Of a stretch of DNA of 64,000 nt, positions 1-8,634 are shown in pieces. The stretch lies in NCBI GenBank assembly GCA_965206145.1, contig CBDBIK010000009.1, positions 124,001-188,000 of the forward strand, in the 5' to 3' direction. How positions within the stretch are numbered: the first letter of the stretch is position 1; every line of letters starts with the position of its first letter. This stretch comes from CBDBIK01 sp965206145 (lineage in GTDB: Bacteria; Pseudomonadota; Alphaproteobacteria; TMED109). The notes beneath the pieces are model-generated. The model did no database searches, was not told where the DNA came from, and saw only the letters and a list, made by a program, of their open reading frames with translations. The position numbers and the translations under genes were made by a program.

Positions 1-28
1 CGCACGACCAACGGGAGAATGATGATCC

Positions 29-1201
29 ATGAAAATCACGGGATTCGAATGCCTGCACTGTGATGGCGGGTGGAGAGTGCTTTCGTTCCTCAAGGTTTCC
101 ACCGACGAGGGAATCGTTGGCTGGTCTGAATACAACGAGAGTTACGGGAGCAGCGGATTGTCCGCGGTGATCCTGGCACTTGGCGAGCACCTCGAAGGCG
201 AGGACCCAAGGCCTATCGAGCGGATCACGGCGAAGTTGTATGCGCTCACACGCCAAGCGCCCGAGGGAATCAACCGCCAGGCTATTGGCGCCATCGAAAA
301 CGCATTGCTCGATGTGAAGGCGCGTGCTCTTGGTGTGCGGGTGTGCGAACTTTTCGGGGGCCCCGTGCGGGAGCAAATGAGGCTTTATTGGTCGCACTGC
401 GGGACCTATCGTCTTACGCACGCCAATAAAATGAATCTTCCGCCCGTCCACTCGTTGAAAGACGTCGAAGCGTTGGGTGTGACGGTTAGGGAAAAGGGCT
501 TCACCGCCCTCAAGACCAATATATTCCTCTTCGATCAGGACCCTCCGGCCGTCTACATGCCGGGTTTTGCGATGGGGAACGGTGTCCCTGAGATCAACCC
601 TGATCTTCATGTCGAGAAGGCGCTTCGCGCCCAAATCGAGGCGTTTCAGCGAGGCACGGGAGACGAAGTCGAAATTCTCGTCGATCTCAATTTCAACTAT
701 CGGACCGAGGGCTATCGGCGAATCGTCCACGCTATCGACGATCTCGGTTTGATGTGGATCGAAATTGACAGTTACGATGCGGGTGCGCTCGCGTTTCTCA
801 GGCGCTCGTTCGACACCCCTCTTGCCTCCTGCGAATCCCTCTACGGCCGCCGCCAGTTCAGACCCTTCTTCGAAGCAGAATCAATGGATGTCGCCATCGT
901 CGACGTGGTGTGGAACGGGCTTGTCGAGAGCCTGAAAATTGCCGCTATGGCAGATGCCTACGAGGTAAACGTCGCCCCACACAATTTCTACGGGCACCTT
1001 TCCACACTCCATAGTGCCCACTTTTCGGCAACGGTGCCGAATTTCAGGATCATGGAAATCGATGTCGACGAAATCACCTGGAAGGGCGATCTCGTGACCG
1101 TGGTCCCGGAAATTCGGGATGGAAAGCTCATTCTTCCTGACGGGCCGGGCTGGGGAACCGAGGTAAACGAAGAAGCCGTCCGTGCCCACCCACCCCGTTA
1201 G
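29..1201 (+). CDS. Mandelate racemase/muconate lactonizing enzyme family protein (enolase superfamily)
   Basis: A 390-residue enolase-superfamily enzyme, expected to abstract a proton alpha to a carboxylate, probably in sugar-acid dehydration, cycloisomerisation or racemisation. Residues 1-125 form the capping domain and the rest the TIM barrel. The expected active-site positions are visible: Lys162 in LKTNIFLF, metal ligands Asp219 (with Asn221), Glu245 and Glu269, and a barrel-end His318 in APHNF. It is followed by the remains of an AraD1-type hydrolase, another sugar-acid catabolism protein, so the pair may once have formed one pathway. Substrate specificity cannot be read from the sequence. 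The ATG at 29 has a GGGAGAATG-like ribosome site just upstream. Confidence 0.9.
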   Translation: MKITGFECLHCDGGWRVLSFLKVSTDEGIVGWSEYNESYGSSGLSAVILALGEHLEGEDPRPIERITAKLYALTRQAPEGINRQAIGAIENALLDVKARALGVRVCELFGGPVREQMRLYWSHCGTYRLTHANKMNLPPVHSLKDVEALGVTVREKGFTALKTNIFLFDQDPPAVYMPGFAMGNGVPEINPDLHVEKALRAQIEAFQRGTGDEVEILVDLNFNYRTEGYRRIVHAIDDLGLMWIEIDSYDAGALAFLRRSFDTPLASCESLYGRRQFRPFFEAESMDVAIVDVVWNGLVESLKIAAMADAYEVNVAPHNFYGHLSTLHSAHFSATVPNFRIMEIDVDEITWKGDLVTVVPEIRDGKLILPDGPGWGTEVNEEAVRAHPPR

Positions 1202-1611
1202 CGGTCACCGCTACCGGATGGGCGTGCATGAGATTTGGTGCATGAGATTCGTTTACTACGGAAAGCCTGCAAAGTTCCTCCTCCGCAGTCACCCCAGAAT
1301 GCCGCGAGGTGCCATGCAGAAGGTATGTGGACAAGCACCGCCGTCGTGGGCGTTGCGGGGCTGAGCAGCTCTGAGATAAAAGCAACGATTGAGAGGATCG
1401 TGGCTTTATCGCCCGGACCGAAGATCTCGATAGGGTGCTCAGGAACGGGTACGCGGGACGGGTGAGCGTTGAACTGATTTTGACGGCTTTCCCGAGGCTT
1501 GAGCCGAAGACAAACGGGCTCAAGCAACCGCGAGGAAACTGGGGTCAAATTGACGAGACTTCACGTCCAGATCAGCAATATTGATGCGCCGTGTATATAA
1601 GTTCCAATAGA
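1202..1611. other. Non-coding stretch upstream of a decayed gene
   Basis: About 410 bases without a recognisable gene. The short reading frames here have no family resemblance I can name and lack consistent ribosome sites. The stretch probably contains the eroded 5' half of the AraD1-like pseudogene that follows, but I could not align it. No clear terminator hairpin was seen after the preceding gene. Confidence 0.5.
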
Positions 1612-2097
1612 TGCGAGAAGTACGGCGATGGATCCGTTCTCCCGACCCGGTGCCCCACTGGAGCGCTCGGGATGGGATGAGGAGGCGACAATCTTCGATC
1701 TCCGCATGACCACCGACGACGGCACTCTGTGTTGGATCGAATTTGTCTTGGCAATGAATTCTCGGACCGTGTAATGGAACAATGGGACCACCTCGACCTC
1801 GCTCACTCCAAATTCCGTCCCTGCTCGATGGGGCCTGATCTTAGAATCGGGCCATTGCCGGATGCGGTCGAAGGCGAGATCCGAATCCAGCGTGATGGAG
1901 ACCCGATCTGGTCGGGACCGTTCCTGTCTCGCGAAAGCCGCATATAATGCGCGGTCGCCGACCTGAGGTTTGCTCTAGGTTTTCGTGCGCAGAGTGGCAA
2001 CATGTTCGAGATTAAGGTTGCCGGCTTTGACCACAACATTGCCAACCCTCTTACCACGGTCTCAGACCTGGAATTCGTGGAGGTGTGCCCCCTTTGA
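1612..2097 (+). pseudogene. Decayed AraD1/GguC-type fumarylacetoacetate hydrolase family gene
   Basis: Pieces of the C-terminal half of an AraD1-type FAH-fold protein can be stitched together across frames. A KYGDGS piece (about 1618-1635) is in one frame. PFSRPGAPLERSGWDEE and a DDGTLCWIEFVLA stretch are in the next. LGNEFSDRVMEQ through FRPCSMGPDLRIGPLP to SGPFLSRES (1744-1938) is back in the first. A TAA at 1945 follows. After an apparent deletion of the family's conserved histidine-rich segment (normally NMSHSIANLEHHHFKY-like), the frame resumes as FALGFRAQSGNMFEIKVAGFD and stops at 2097. At least one frameshift, one stop and one internal deletion rule out a working enzyme. The wreck overlaps the start of rnd by 13 nt. 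Confidence 0.75.
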
Positions 2098-3311
2098 GAC
2101 GACTTTCTTCGATCGCGCCACCGGCCGATGAGTCCAAGATCATCAATGATTCCGAAACCCTGAACGGTCTCTGCGAAAGCCTCGAGAACGAACCTTTCAT
2201 CTGCGTTGATACGGAATTCATTCGGGAAAAAACCTTCTGGCCAATCCTGTGCCTAGTGCAAATCGCCGATTCGGACGGCAAGGCGCACGCCATTGACACC
2301 TTGGCCGAGGGAATTGATTTCGGGGCGCTCAGTTGGCTTCTGAACGAAGCGTCTCCAGTCAAGGTATTTCACGCCTGCCGCCAGGACGTGGAGATCTTTT
2401 TTCAGCACACCAAGCGGGTGCCCACACCCCTGTACGACACTCAGGTCGCTGCCATGGCTCTAGGATTCGGGGACAGCGTTAGTTACGAAAACCTCGTCCA
2501 AGACCTGACTGGAATCCAAGTCGACAAGACAGATCGTTATTCAGACTGGTCGAAGCGTCCGCTCACGGAAGCCCAATTTCGCTACGCTCTTGGCGATGTC
2601 CTGCATCTCCCGCAGGTGTACAGGCGGCTGGTGGAGGACCTAGAGAAGGAAGGAAAAACCTCCTGGATCGAGGAGGAAATGGACCCGCTCCGGGACAAGG
2701 ACATCTACACGCTCGATCCTGCAGATGCATGGAAGCGGGCGAAGATCCCGAACCTCCCGTCCCGTGCACAGGCAGTTGCGCACGCTCTCGCCACAGCCCG
2801 GGAGGAAATCGCCCGTGATTGTGATCGTCCAAAACGCTGGATTCTACGGGACGACGTTATGATTCAAATTGCCCGGACAGCACCTGAAAACCGAGAGGAA
2901 CTTGCCAGCGTCCACGGGATTTCCGAAAAATTCGCAGACGGACGCATGGGCGAACGTATCCTGAAAGCTGTCAAGGAGGGGAGCGAGGCCTCTCCTCCGC
3001 CACGCCAGAAGAAACCGAGACGGCCCAGCAGTAGCCCCGTCGGTGATCTTCTCCGTGCGTTGCTTCGACATTGCGCAGTCAAGCACAATATCTCCCCGAG
3101 GATGCTGGCAAGTGCTACCGATCTCGACCGCATGGCTGCCGGAGCTGTCGATGTACCTGCGTTCGACGGATGGCGACACGAGGTTTTCGGGAAGCATGCG
3201 AAAGACCTATGCGAAGGTCGGATCGGCCTAGCGGCAAAAAAGAAACATCTCGAAATGATCCCCTTGTCTGAGGAGGAAACCAAAGAGAATCAAGAAAAAC
3301 GACAGACGTAG
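2085..3311 (+). CDS. rnd: Ribonuclease D
   Basis: A 3'-5' exoribonuclease of the DEDDy class, used in tRNA 3'-end maturation. The nuclease domain spans about residues 20-205 with all catalytic positions visible: Asp42 and Glu44 in VDTEF, Asp101 in ACRQDVEIF, and Tyr167/Asp171 in FRYALGDVLHLPQ. An HRDC-type helical domain follows (about 210-300), and a second, weaker HRDC-like segment reaches the C-terminus. The 408-residue length is normal. The GTG at 2085 is used as start; a TTG at 2094 is an alternative. Location beside ppx/ppk1 and hdaA fits other alphaproteobacteria. It converges with ppx, with 41 bases between stops. Confidence 0.93.
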   Translation: MPPLRRLSSIAPPADESKIINDSETLNGLCESLENEPFICVDTEFIREKTFWPILCLVQIADSDGKAHAIDTLAEGIDFGALSWLLNEASPVKVFHACRQDVEIFFQHTKRVPTPLYDTQVAAMALGFGDSVSYENLVQDLTGIQVDKTDRYSDWSKRPLTEAQFRYALGDVLHLPQVYRRLVEDLEKEGKTSWIEEEMDPLRDKDIYTLDPADAWKRAKIPNLPSRAQAVAHALATAREEIARDCDRPKRWILRDDVMIQIARTAPENREELASVHGISEKFADGRMGERILKAVKEGSEASPPPRQKKPRRPSSSPVGDLLRALLRHCAVKHNISPRMLASATDLDRMAAGAVDVPAFDGWRHEVFGKHAKDLCEGRIGLAAKKKHLEMIPLSEEETKENQEKRQT

Positions 3312-3352
3312 CCGCTCAGACGAGGTAGGGACTTCCAGCCCCGGAACGATTA

Positions 3353-4849
3353 TCAGGTACGGACCAGTCGGCTTTCCCTGTTCAGCGCCCTGGCAAGTAT
3401 TTTGAGGCGGGCACTGACGACGACGTTGGCGAGCGCAGAAGGTATCACCAGCTCCAAAACACCGTCCCGGGTCCTGAGCTTGCACGAGTCCAGCAAGGTG
3501 GTGGCACCGCCCGTGACAGTCATCGCGAGTCTGAGAGCAAACCCTACCGCCTGCGCCTGCGCGGCATGGCGATGAGGCACGAGAGCAGCGATTTTGCTGG
3601 CCTTGCCAGTGAGACGTGCGCTCGTGTAACGGGCATGCAACGCAAGCGCTAGACACACGCGTGTCCCCTGGCGTACCGGAAAAAGCGGACGTAGTGCCAC
3701 ACGTTTGAAGGCGTAGCGTGCCCTGTGCTCGGGATGCTCGTTCCATGCAATGTCGGACAGGAACGAAGCGGCAAGCGCAAAATCCGGATCAAGCACCCCC
3801 CGCTCCTTCGGAGTGAAGGCCGGCTCGATCCATGCCGCCGCCAGTGCCGGATCTCCGACGAAGGCCCGCCGCGCCGCGCCCAAGGCCGCGCATCCATCGC
3901 GGAGGGGAGAAAAGGTTTCTGGCCTAGACCCTTGAATGTCGACGAGCACCCCTTCGCGCAATCCATAGCTTGAAAACACGATCGAGGAGGGGCGAACCTT
4001 GCGAACCACCACTGCAAGTGCGGCGGCGGCGTAGGGAACACCTTCCCTGCGGTGCTGGGGAACGCTCTGGGGAATCTTCCTGCGGGGCATATGCACGATC
4101 TTTTCGAGACGTTCAGCGAGATTATTTCCTTCCAGGGTGTAGCCGTGAATAACCGGCAACGGATGCTTTTCGTGCCGTTGCATTACGCGGGCAATAGCAC
4201 GCCAACTTCCACCGATGGCGTAGAAGGGCTTCCCTTCTCCCTCGCCCAGCCATTCGATCTTCTCAAGTCGCCTGGAGAAAATGGCTTCGACGTTGCGGGG
4301 ATCTTCGTTGCTTTTGTCGATGAGGCGGAGGATGCCGGACGGAAGCGAGCTGTCGCGACCGATCCCGCCGGCCTTGATCTCCACAAATTCAATGCTGCCG
4401 CCACCCATGTCACCCATGATCCCATCGGCGTCCGGTACCCCTGACAGAAGGCCTAACGCTGAGAGATAGGCCTCACGATGGCCATCCGTGATCTCGGTAG
4501 AAAGGCCGGTACGGGCCTGTATGCCGCGCAGGAAAGAGGTACCGTCTTGCGCATCACGAACGGCGGCGGTGGCGATGATGCGCATTTTCGACACGCCCAT
4601 CCCACGGCCGAGTGCCACAAAACGTTCCGTCGCCCTGAGCGCGCGGGCACGGCCGGACCTCGGTAATTTTCCCGTCGCACCGAGCTGGCGGGCAAGCCCC
4701 ACGACAAGGCGTTCGTTGTAGATGACAACAGGAGCACGGAAAGGCGTGTCGTAGACGACGAGACGGACGGAATTGGATCCGAGATCTATGACCGCACAAA
4801 GACCTGCATCGATCTCAGCCACGGGCAAGCGGACAACATTGTCCGTCAT
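3353..4849 (-). CDS. ppx: Exopolyphosphatase, Ppx/GppA family
   Basis: A 498-residue Ppx/GppA phosphatase that removes terminal phosphate from polyphosphate (or acts on pppGpp; the two activities cannot be separated by sequence alone). The ASKHA-fold motifs are plain: IDLGSNSVRLVVYD near residue 22 and GDMGGGSIEFVE near residue 148, followed by a GGSWRAIARV stretch and a C-terminal helical domain. Its ATG overlaps the stop of ppk1 by 4 nt (ATGA), so polyphosphate synthesis and breakdown are translationally coupled. Confidence 0.93.
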   Translation of the reverse strand: MTDNVVRLPVAEIDAGLCAVIDLGSNSVRLVVYDTPFRAPVVIYNERLVVGLARQLGATGKLPRSGRARALRATERFVALGRGMGVSKMRIIATAAVRDAQDGTSFLRGIQARTGLSTEITDGHREAYLSALGLLSGVPDADGIMGDMGGGSIEFVEIKAGGIGRDSSLPSGILRLIDKSNEDPRNVEAIFSRRLEKIEWLGEGEGKPFYAIGGSWRAIARVMQRHEKHPLPVIHGYTLEGNNLAERLEKIVHMPRRKIPQSVPQHRREGVPYAAAALAVVVRKVRPSSIVFSSYGLREGVLVDIQGSRPETFSPLRDGCAALGAARRAFVGDPALAAAWIEPAFTPKERGVLDPDFALAASFLSDIAWNEHPEHRARYAFKRVALRPLFPVRQGTRVCLALALHARYTSARLTGKASKIAALVPHRHAAQAQAVGFALRLAMTVTGGATTLLDSCKLRTRDGVLELVIPSALANVVVSARLKILARALNRESRLVRT

Positions 4850-7038
4850 GCCGCGTCGGAAATGTCCGTCTTGTTCGATTCCCCTCCGAGAGGGATCGGT
4901 TTCGGACGACGGCTACGAAGTGCCTCGCCTCGCCCGGAGAGAGAGGGATTGCTCATAAAGTACTGGTGCGCAGATTCCGAATGCTCGCCGGCAGACAGAC
5001 GCCGATAGGTACCGTCGAACAAGAGTTCCCAGCTCTGTACGCGGTCGTTGAGGTTCGCGACCATGATCTGATCCAGGACCTGCTGGTGCACGGTTGGGTT
5101 GTGCACCGGCACCAGGATTTCACAGCGCCGATCAAGGTTGCGTTGCATCATGTCCGCAGAGGAAATGAAAACCTTTGCGTTCCGGGACGGCAACTCCTTG
5201 CCGTTGCCGAGACAGTAAATTCGCGCGTGTTCCAGGAACCGGCCGACGATGCTCTTTACTCGGATGTTCTCGGACAGTCCCGGCAGTCCCGGTCGCAGGC
5301 AACAAATTCCCCGCACTACGATCTCGATTTGCACTCCGTGCCCACTTGCTTCGTAGAGCAACTCGATGATCTCCGGATCGACAAGCGCGTTCATCTTGAG
5401 CCACATCTGTGCCGGGCGCCCGGCTCGAGCAAGCTCAATCTCGCCCTGGATCAACTCCACAAACATCTCCCGGAGGTTGCTCGGGGCAACTCCGAGCTGT
5501 CGCCACGACTCAGGTTCTGCATAACCGGTCAGCAAATTGAACAGATTTGCCGCATCAAGGGCGAGATCGGGGTTGCACGTGAATAGCGAAAGGTCTGTGT
5601 AGATTTTGGCCGTCTTGGGGTGATAGTTGCCGGTGCCGAAGTGGACGTAGCTCACCGGTCGCCCCTTCTCATGACGTACGACCAGGGAGACCTTGGCGTG
5701 CGTTTTGATCTTCATGAAGCCGTAGATCACGTGAACGCCTGCGCGCTCCATGTCGCGGGAGAGCTTGATGTTGGCCTCTTCGTTGAAACGCGCCTTAAGC
5801 TCGACGAGAGCAGTGACTGACTTCCCGGCTTCGGCGGCCTCGATCAGTGCCTCGACGATGGGTGAATCGTCACGGGGTGTGCGGTAAAGAGTCTGCTTGA
5901 TGGCGACGACGTCGGGATCGCGGGCGGCTTGGCGGAGAAAGCGCACGACCACATCAAAACTCTCGTAGGGGTGATGGACGATGAGGTCTTTTGCGCGCAC
6001 TGCAGCGAAGCAATCGTTGCCCGCGGCACGAATGCGTTCGGGGAAGCGAGGTTCGTAAGGCTCGAAGCGAAGGTCATCACGGCCGCAAAGCACGATTTCC
6101 GCAAGCGAGGCGATGCCGAGGATGCCGTCAGCCTCGACCACGTTGACCGGGTCCACCTTGAGCTCCCTTTGAACCATCTCCCGAAGTTCCTTCGGCATGT
6201 GCGCATCGACCTTGAGGCGAACGACGGTGCCGCGACGGCGCTTACGGAGCAGCATTTCGAAGGACAGCACTAAATCCTCGGCCTCCTCCTGCATTTCGAT
6301 GTCGCTGTCGCGAATAATTCGGAAAGCCCCGTGCCCGAGCAGATCGTTCTCGCAGAAGATCCGATCGAAGAACATTCGGATCACGTCCTCAATGGGAATA
6401 AAACGAATCTCCGTCCCGGGCAGCCGGACAAAACGCTTGAGTCCTGCTGGCACGGGAATCAGTGCCTGCAGTTCCTGGTGAGGTGGCTTCCGTTTCCGCA
6501 GTTGCATCACCACCGAGAAACCCAGGTTGGCGATGAAGGGGAACGGATGTGCAGGATCAATGGCAAGCGGGGTGAGAACCGGAAACACTTCATGGTCGAA
6601 ATGATCGGAAAGCCATGTACGGTCATCCTCGGAGAGGGTGGTCGCATCGATCACGTGAACTCCGTTTGCCGCGAGCTCGCCACGGAGCATCTGCCAGCAT
6701 CTTTGCTGCTCCTCCATCAACTTCGCAGCTTCGCGGTTGACCGCCTCAAGCTGCTCGGCGGGGTTCATGCCGTCGGGACTGAGCTTGGTAATACCGGCCT
6801 CGATCTGCCCAATCAGACCGGCCACCCGAACCATGTAGAACTCGTCCAGGTTGATGCCCGAAATTGAGAGGAAATTCACCCGCTCGAGAAGCGGATGCCC
6901 CCCACGCTCAGCCTCCTCGAAGACACGATGATTGAATGCGAGCCACGACAGCTCGCGATTGAAGTACCGGCTTGGACCCTCGCCCTCGTGCGTGACTTCC
7001 GAGGCAAGGGGTGTCTCAGAAAGTGCCTGGATAGCCAC
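4846..7038 (-). CDS. ppk1: Polyphosphate kinase 1
   Basis: Makes polyphosphate reversibly from ATP. The N-terminal domain begins YFNRELSWLAFNHRVFEEAE, typical for PPK1. The catalytic autophosphorylated histidine lies in KIKTHAKVSLV and the second conserved histidine in FLEHARIYCLGNG. I place the start at a GTG (7038-7036), giving 730 residues. The open frame continues to 7131, but the extra residues have no PPK1 similarity and lie inside the upstream SDR gene. The chosen start overlaps the SDR stop by 23 nt. A GGAG abuts the GTG too closely to be a good ribosome site, so the exact start is uncertain. Confidence 0.92.
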   Translation of the reverse strand: MAIQALSETPLASEVTHEGEGPSRYFNRELSWLAFNHRVFEEAERGGHPLLERVNFLSISGINLDEFYMVRVAGLIGQIEAGITKLSPDGMNPAEQLEAVNREAAKLMEEQQRCWQMLRGELAANGVHVIDATTLSEDDRTWLSDHFDHEVFPVLTPLAIDPAHPFPFIANLGFSVVMQLRKRKPPHQELQALIPVPAGLKRFVRLPGTEIRFIPIEDVIRMFFDRIFCENDLLGHGAFRIIRDSDIEMQEEAEDLVLSFEMLLRKRRRGTVVRLKVDAHMPKELREMVQRELKVDPVNVVEADGILGIASLAEIVLCGRDDLRFEPYEPRFPERIRAAGNDCFAAVRAKDLIVHHPYESFDVVVRFLRQAARDPDVVAIKQTLYRTPRDDSPIVEALIEAAEAGKSVTALVELKARFNEEANIKLSRDMERAGVHVIYGFMKIKTHAKVSLVVRHEKGRPVSYVHFGTGNYHPKTAKIYTDLSLFTCNPDLALDAANLFNLLTGYAEPESWRQLGVAPSNLREMFVELIQGEIELARAGRPAQMWLKMNALVDPEIIELLYEASGHGVQIEIVVRGICCLRPGLPGLSENIRVKSIVGRFLEHARIYCLGNGKELPSRNAKVFISSADMMQRNLDRRCEILVPVHNPTVHQQVLDQIMVANLNDRVQSWELLFDGTYRRLSAGEHSESAHQYFMSNPSLSGRGEALRSRRPKPIPLGGESNKTDISDAA

Positions 7039-7795
7039 CTCCGTCGAGCAAGAGATTCTGCCCCGTGATGTAGCCCGCTTGGGCACTGCAAAGGAATGCG
7101 CAGGCCGCACCAAACTCCTCCGGCGTGCCAAAACGGCGTGCCGGGTTTTCCGCAGCTCTCTCGGCCCGTACCTCTTCCTCGGGTTTGCCCGTCTTCTCGG
7201 CTAGGAAAGTGATTGCCGAACGCAACCGATCGGTATCGAACGGGCCGGGAAGAAGGTTATTGATGGTGACGTTCTCGGATACGGTTTTGCGGGCGACCCC
7301 GGCGACGAAGCCGGTCAACCCTGAGCGCGCGCCGTTGGAAAGGCCGAGAATATCAATGGGTGCCTTCACGGCACTCGAAGTGATGTTGATGATCCGCCCA
7401 AACTTGCGGGCGATCATCCCGTCGACCGTTGCCTTGATGAGTTCAATAGGCGTAAACATGTTGGCGTTGCAGGCGTTGGTCCAGTCTTCACGGCTCCAGT
7501 CACGGAAATCGCCGGGCGGGGGACCGCCGGCATTATTCACGACGATGTCAGGGTCGGGGCAGGCCGCGAGGAGCTGTTCCTGGCCAGAAGGCGTGGTTAC
7601 GTCGACCGCCACCTCGATTACCTCGATCTTGGAGCCTGCTCGAATCTCTTCGGCGGTTTTGGCGAGCGTCGCCTTGTCACGTCCATTGAGGACGAGATTC
7701 ACGCCTTCAACGGCAAGTGCTTCTGCACAGCCGCGGCCAAGCCCTCGGCTTGACGCACACACAATGGCCTTGCGGCCTGCAATTTGTAGGTCCAT
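7016..7795 (-). CDS. SDR family oxidoreductase lacking the usual catalytic Tyr/Lys
   Basis: A 259-residue short-chain dehydrogenase/reductase fold, annotated by family as 3-oxoacyl-ACP reductase-like. The cofactor motif is ASSRGLGRG (residues 14-22) and the NNAG motif is at 87-90. The catalytic pattern Ser-x12-Tyr-x3-Lys is altered: Ser140 is present, but the Tyr position is Ser153 and the Lys position is Arg157 (GLSNGARSGL). This variant signature appears to mark a subfamily, so the protein may not be a classical dehydrogenase. A GGGGGGA ribosome site precedes the ATG. It is the first gene of an SDR-ppk1-ppx overlapping set. Confidence 0.85.
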   Translation of the reverse strand: MDLQIAGRKAIVCASSRGLGRGCAEALAVEGVNLVLNGRDKATLAKTAEEIRAGSKIEVIEVAVDVTTPSGQEQLLAACPDPDIVVNNAGGPPPGDFRDWSREDWTNACNANMFTPIELIKATVDGMIARKFGRIINITSSAVKAPIDILGLSNGARSGLTGFVAGVARKTVSENVTINNLLPGPFDTDRLRSAITFLAEKTGKPEEEVRAERAAENPARRFGTPEEFGAACAFLCSAQAGYITGQNLLLDGGGYPGTF

Positions 7796-7908
7796 GTCGG
7801 TCCCCCCTGCGGCAATCTCCCCGCCAAGCGTATTTTTACACAGGATGCGTTTCAGAACACGATTTGCGAATCTGCGGCGGTTGAAAATCGGGTGATGCGG
7901 GTCTTGCG

Positions 7909-8634
7909 TCAGGAAGTGCGGCCCGTTTCCCTGATCCAGGCCTGTACGAAGGGCACCGTCATCTTTTTCCCTCGGGCGAGTGCGGCGGCGTTCAGGTCGC
8001 AGACCAGCGACTGGGCAGCGGCATAGGAGCGCTCCATTCGTCGCACCAAAAACTTTGGCACACCTTCGCCGACGCGAACCCCTCGGTCGGCGAAGAGCTT
8101 TTGGAGCACCTGTTCGAGTATTTCATCATCGGGATCGGAAAGGCGCGCAGAGGGCATCGCACGCAACCTCGAGGCAAGATCACGAAGGCCAAACCCCATC
8201 GAAGCGGGTGCGTCACGGCAAGTGACAAGTGTGCTGCCTCCTTTCTCCTTCATCCGATTGAGAAAATGGAAAAGTTCCTGTTCACCTGCACCGGAGATCA
8301 CGTCCTCAACGGCGACAGCCAGACCAGGCGGGTCTGCATCGCCAAGTGCATCGGCAGGGAGCGATGTTCCGCCACTCCTCTCAAGCCACACCGCTACCAA
8401 ATGGGACTTGCCACTCGCAGGCGGTCCCCAAAGAACGAATCCTGACACAGGCCACGCCGGCCAGCGATCGATCCACTCGACCGCAGTCCGGTTGGAGTAC
8501 CCCACGACGAAGGAGCTCTTGTCCTGCGTTTCCCGGGTTTCAAATTTGAGAACGAACTGGCTCTCGTTCCTGCTCCCGGCACTCCGGGAAGTCGGTGAGG
8601 GTGGAATGGTGGGCTCTTTGCTACCCCGACTCAT
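7909..8634 (-). CDS. hdaA: HdaA-like DnaA-related AAA+ protein (regulatory inactivation of DnaA)
   Basis: A 241-residue protein related to the AAA+ part of DnaA without the DNA-binding C-terminus, as in Hda/HdaA, which stimulates ATP hydrolysis by DnaA on the sliding clamp after replication starts. The P-loop is degenerate in form (FVLWGPPASGKSHL), and an arginine-rich sensor region (RLRAMPSARL) and lid domain follow. The N-terminal region before NESQFVLKFE is low-complexity, and I see no clear clamp-binding QL-type motif. The ATG at 8634 overlaps the permease stop as ATGA. The longer open frame to 8784 is just the permease gene in another frame. Confidence 0.82.
   Translation of the reverse strand: MSRGSKEPTIPPSPTSRSAGSRNESQFVLKFETRETQDKSSFVVGYSNRTAVEWIDRWPAWPVSGFVLWGPPASGKSHLVAVWLERSGGTSLPADALGDADPPGLAVAVEDVISGAGEQELFHFLNRMKEKGGSTLVTCRDAPASMGFGLRDLASRLRAMPSARLSDPDDEILEQVLQKLFADRGVRVGEGVPKFLVRRMERSYAAAQSLVCDLNAAALARGKKMTVPFVQAWIRETGRTS

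Noticed and set aside
7039..7131. N-terminal extension of ppk1 to 7131
   Set aside because: It lies inside the SDR gene, is arginine-rich and unlike PPK1.
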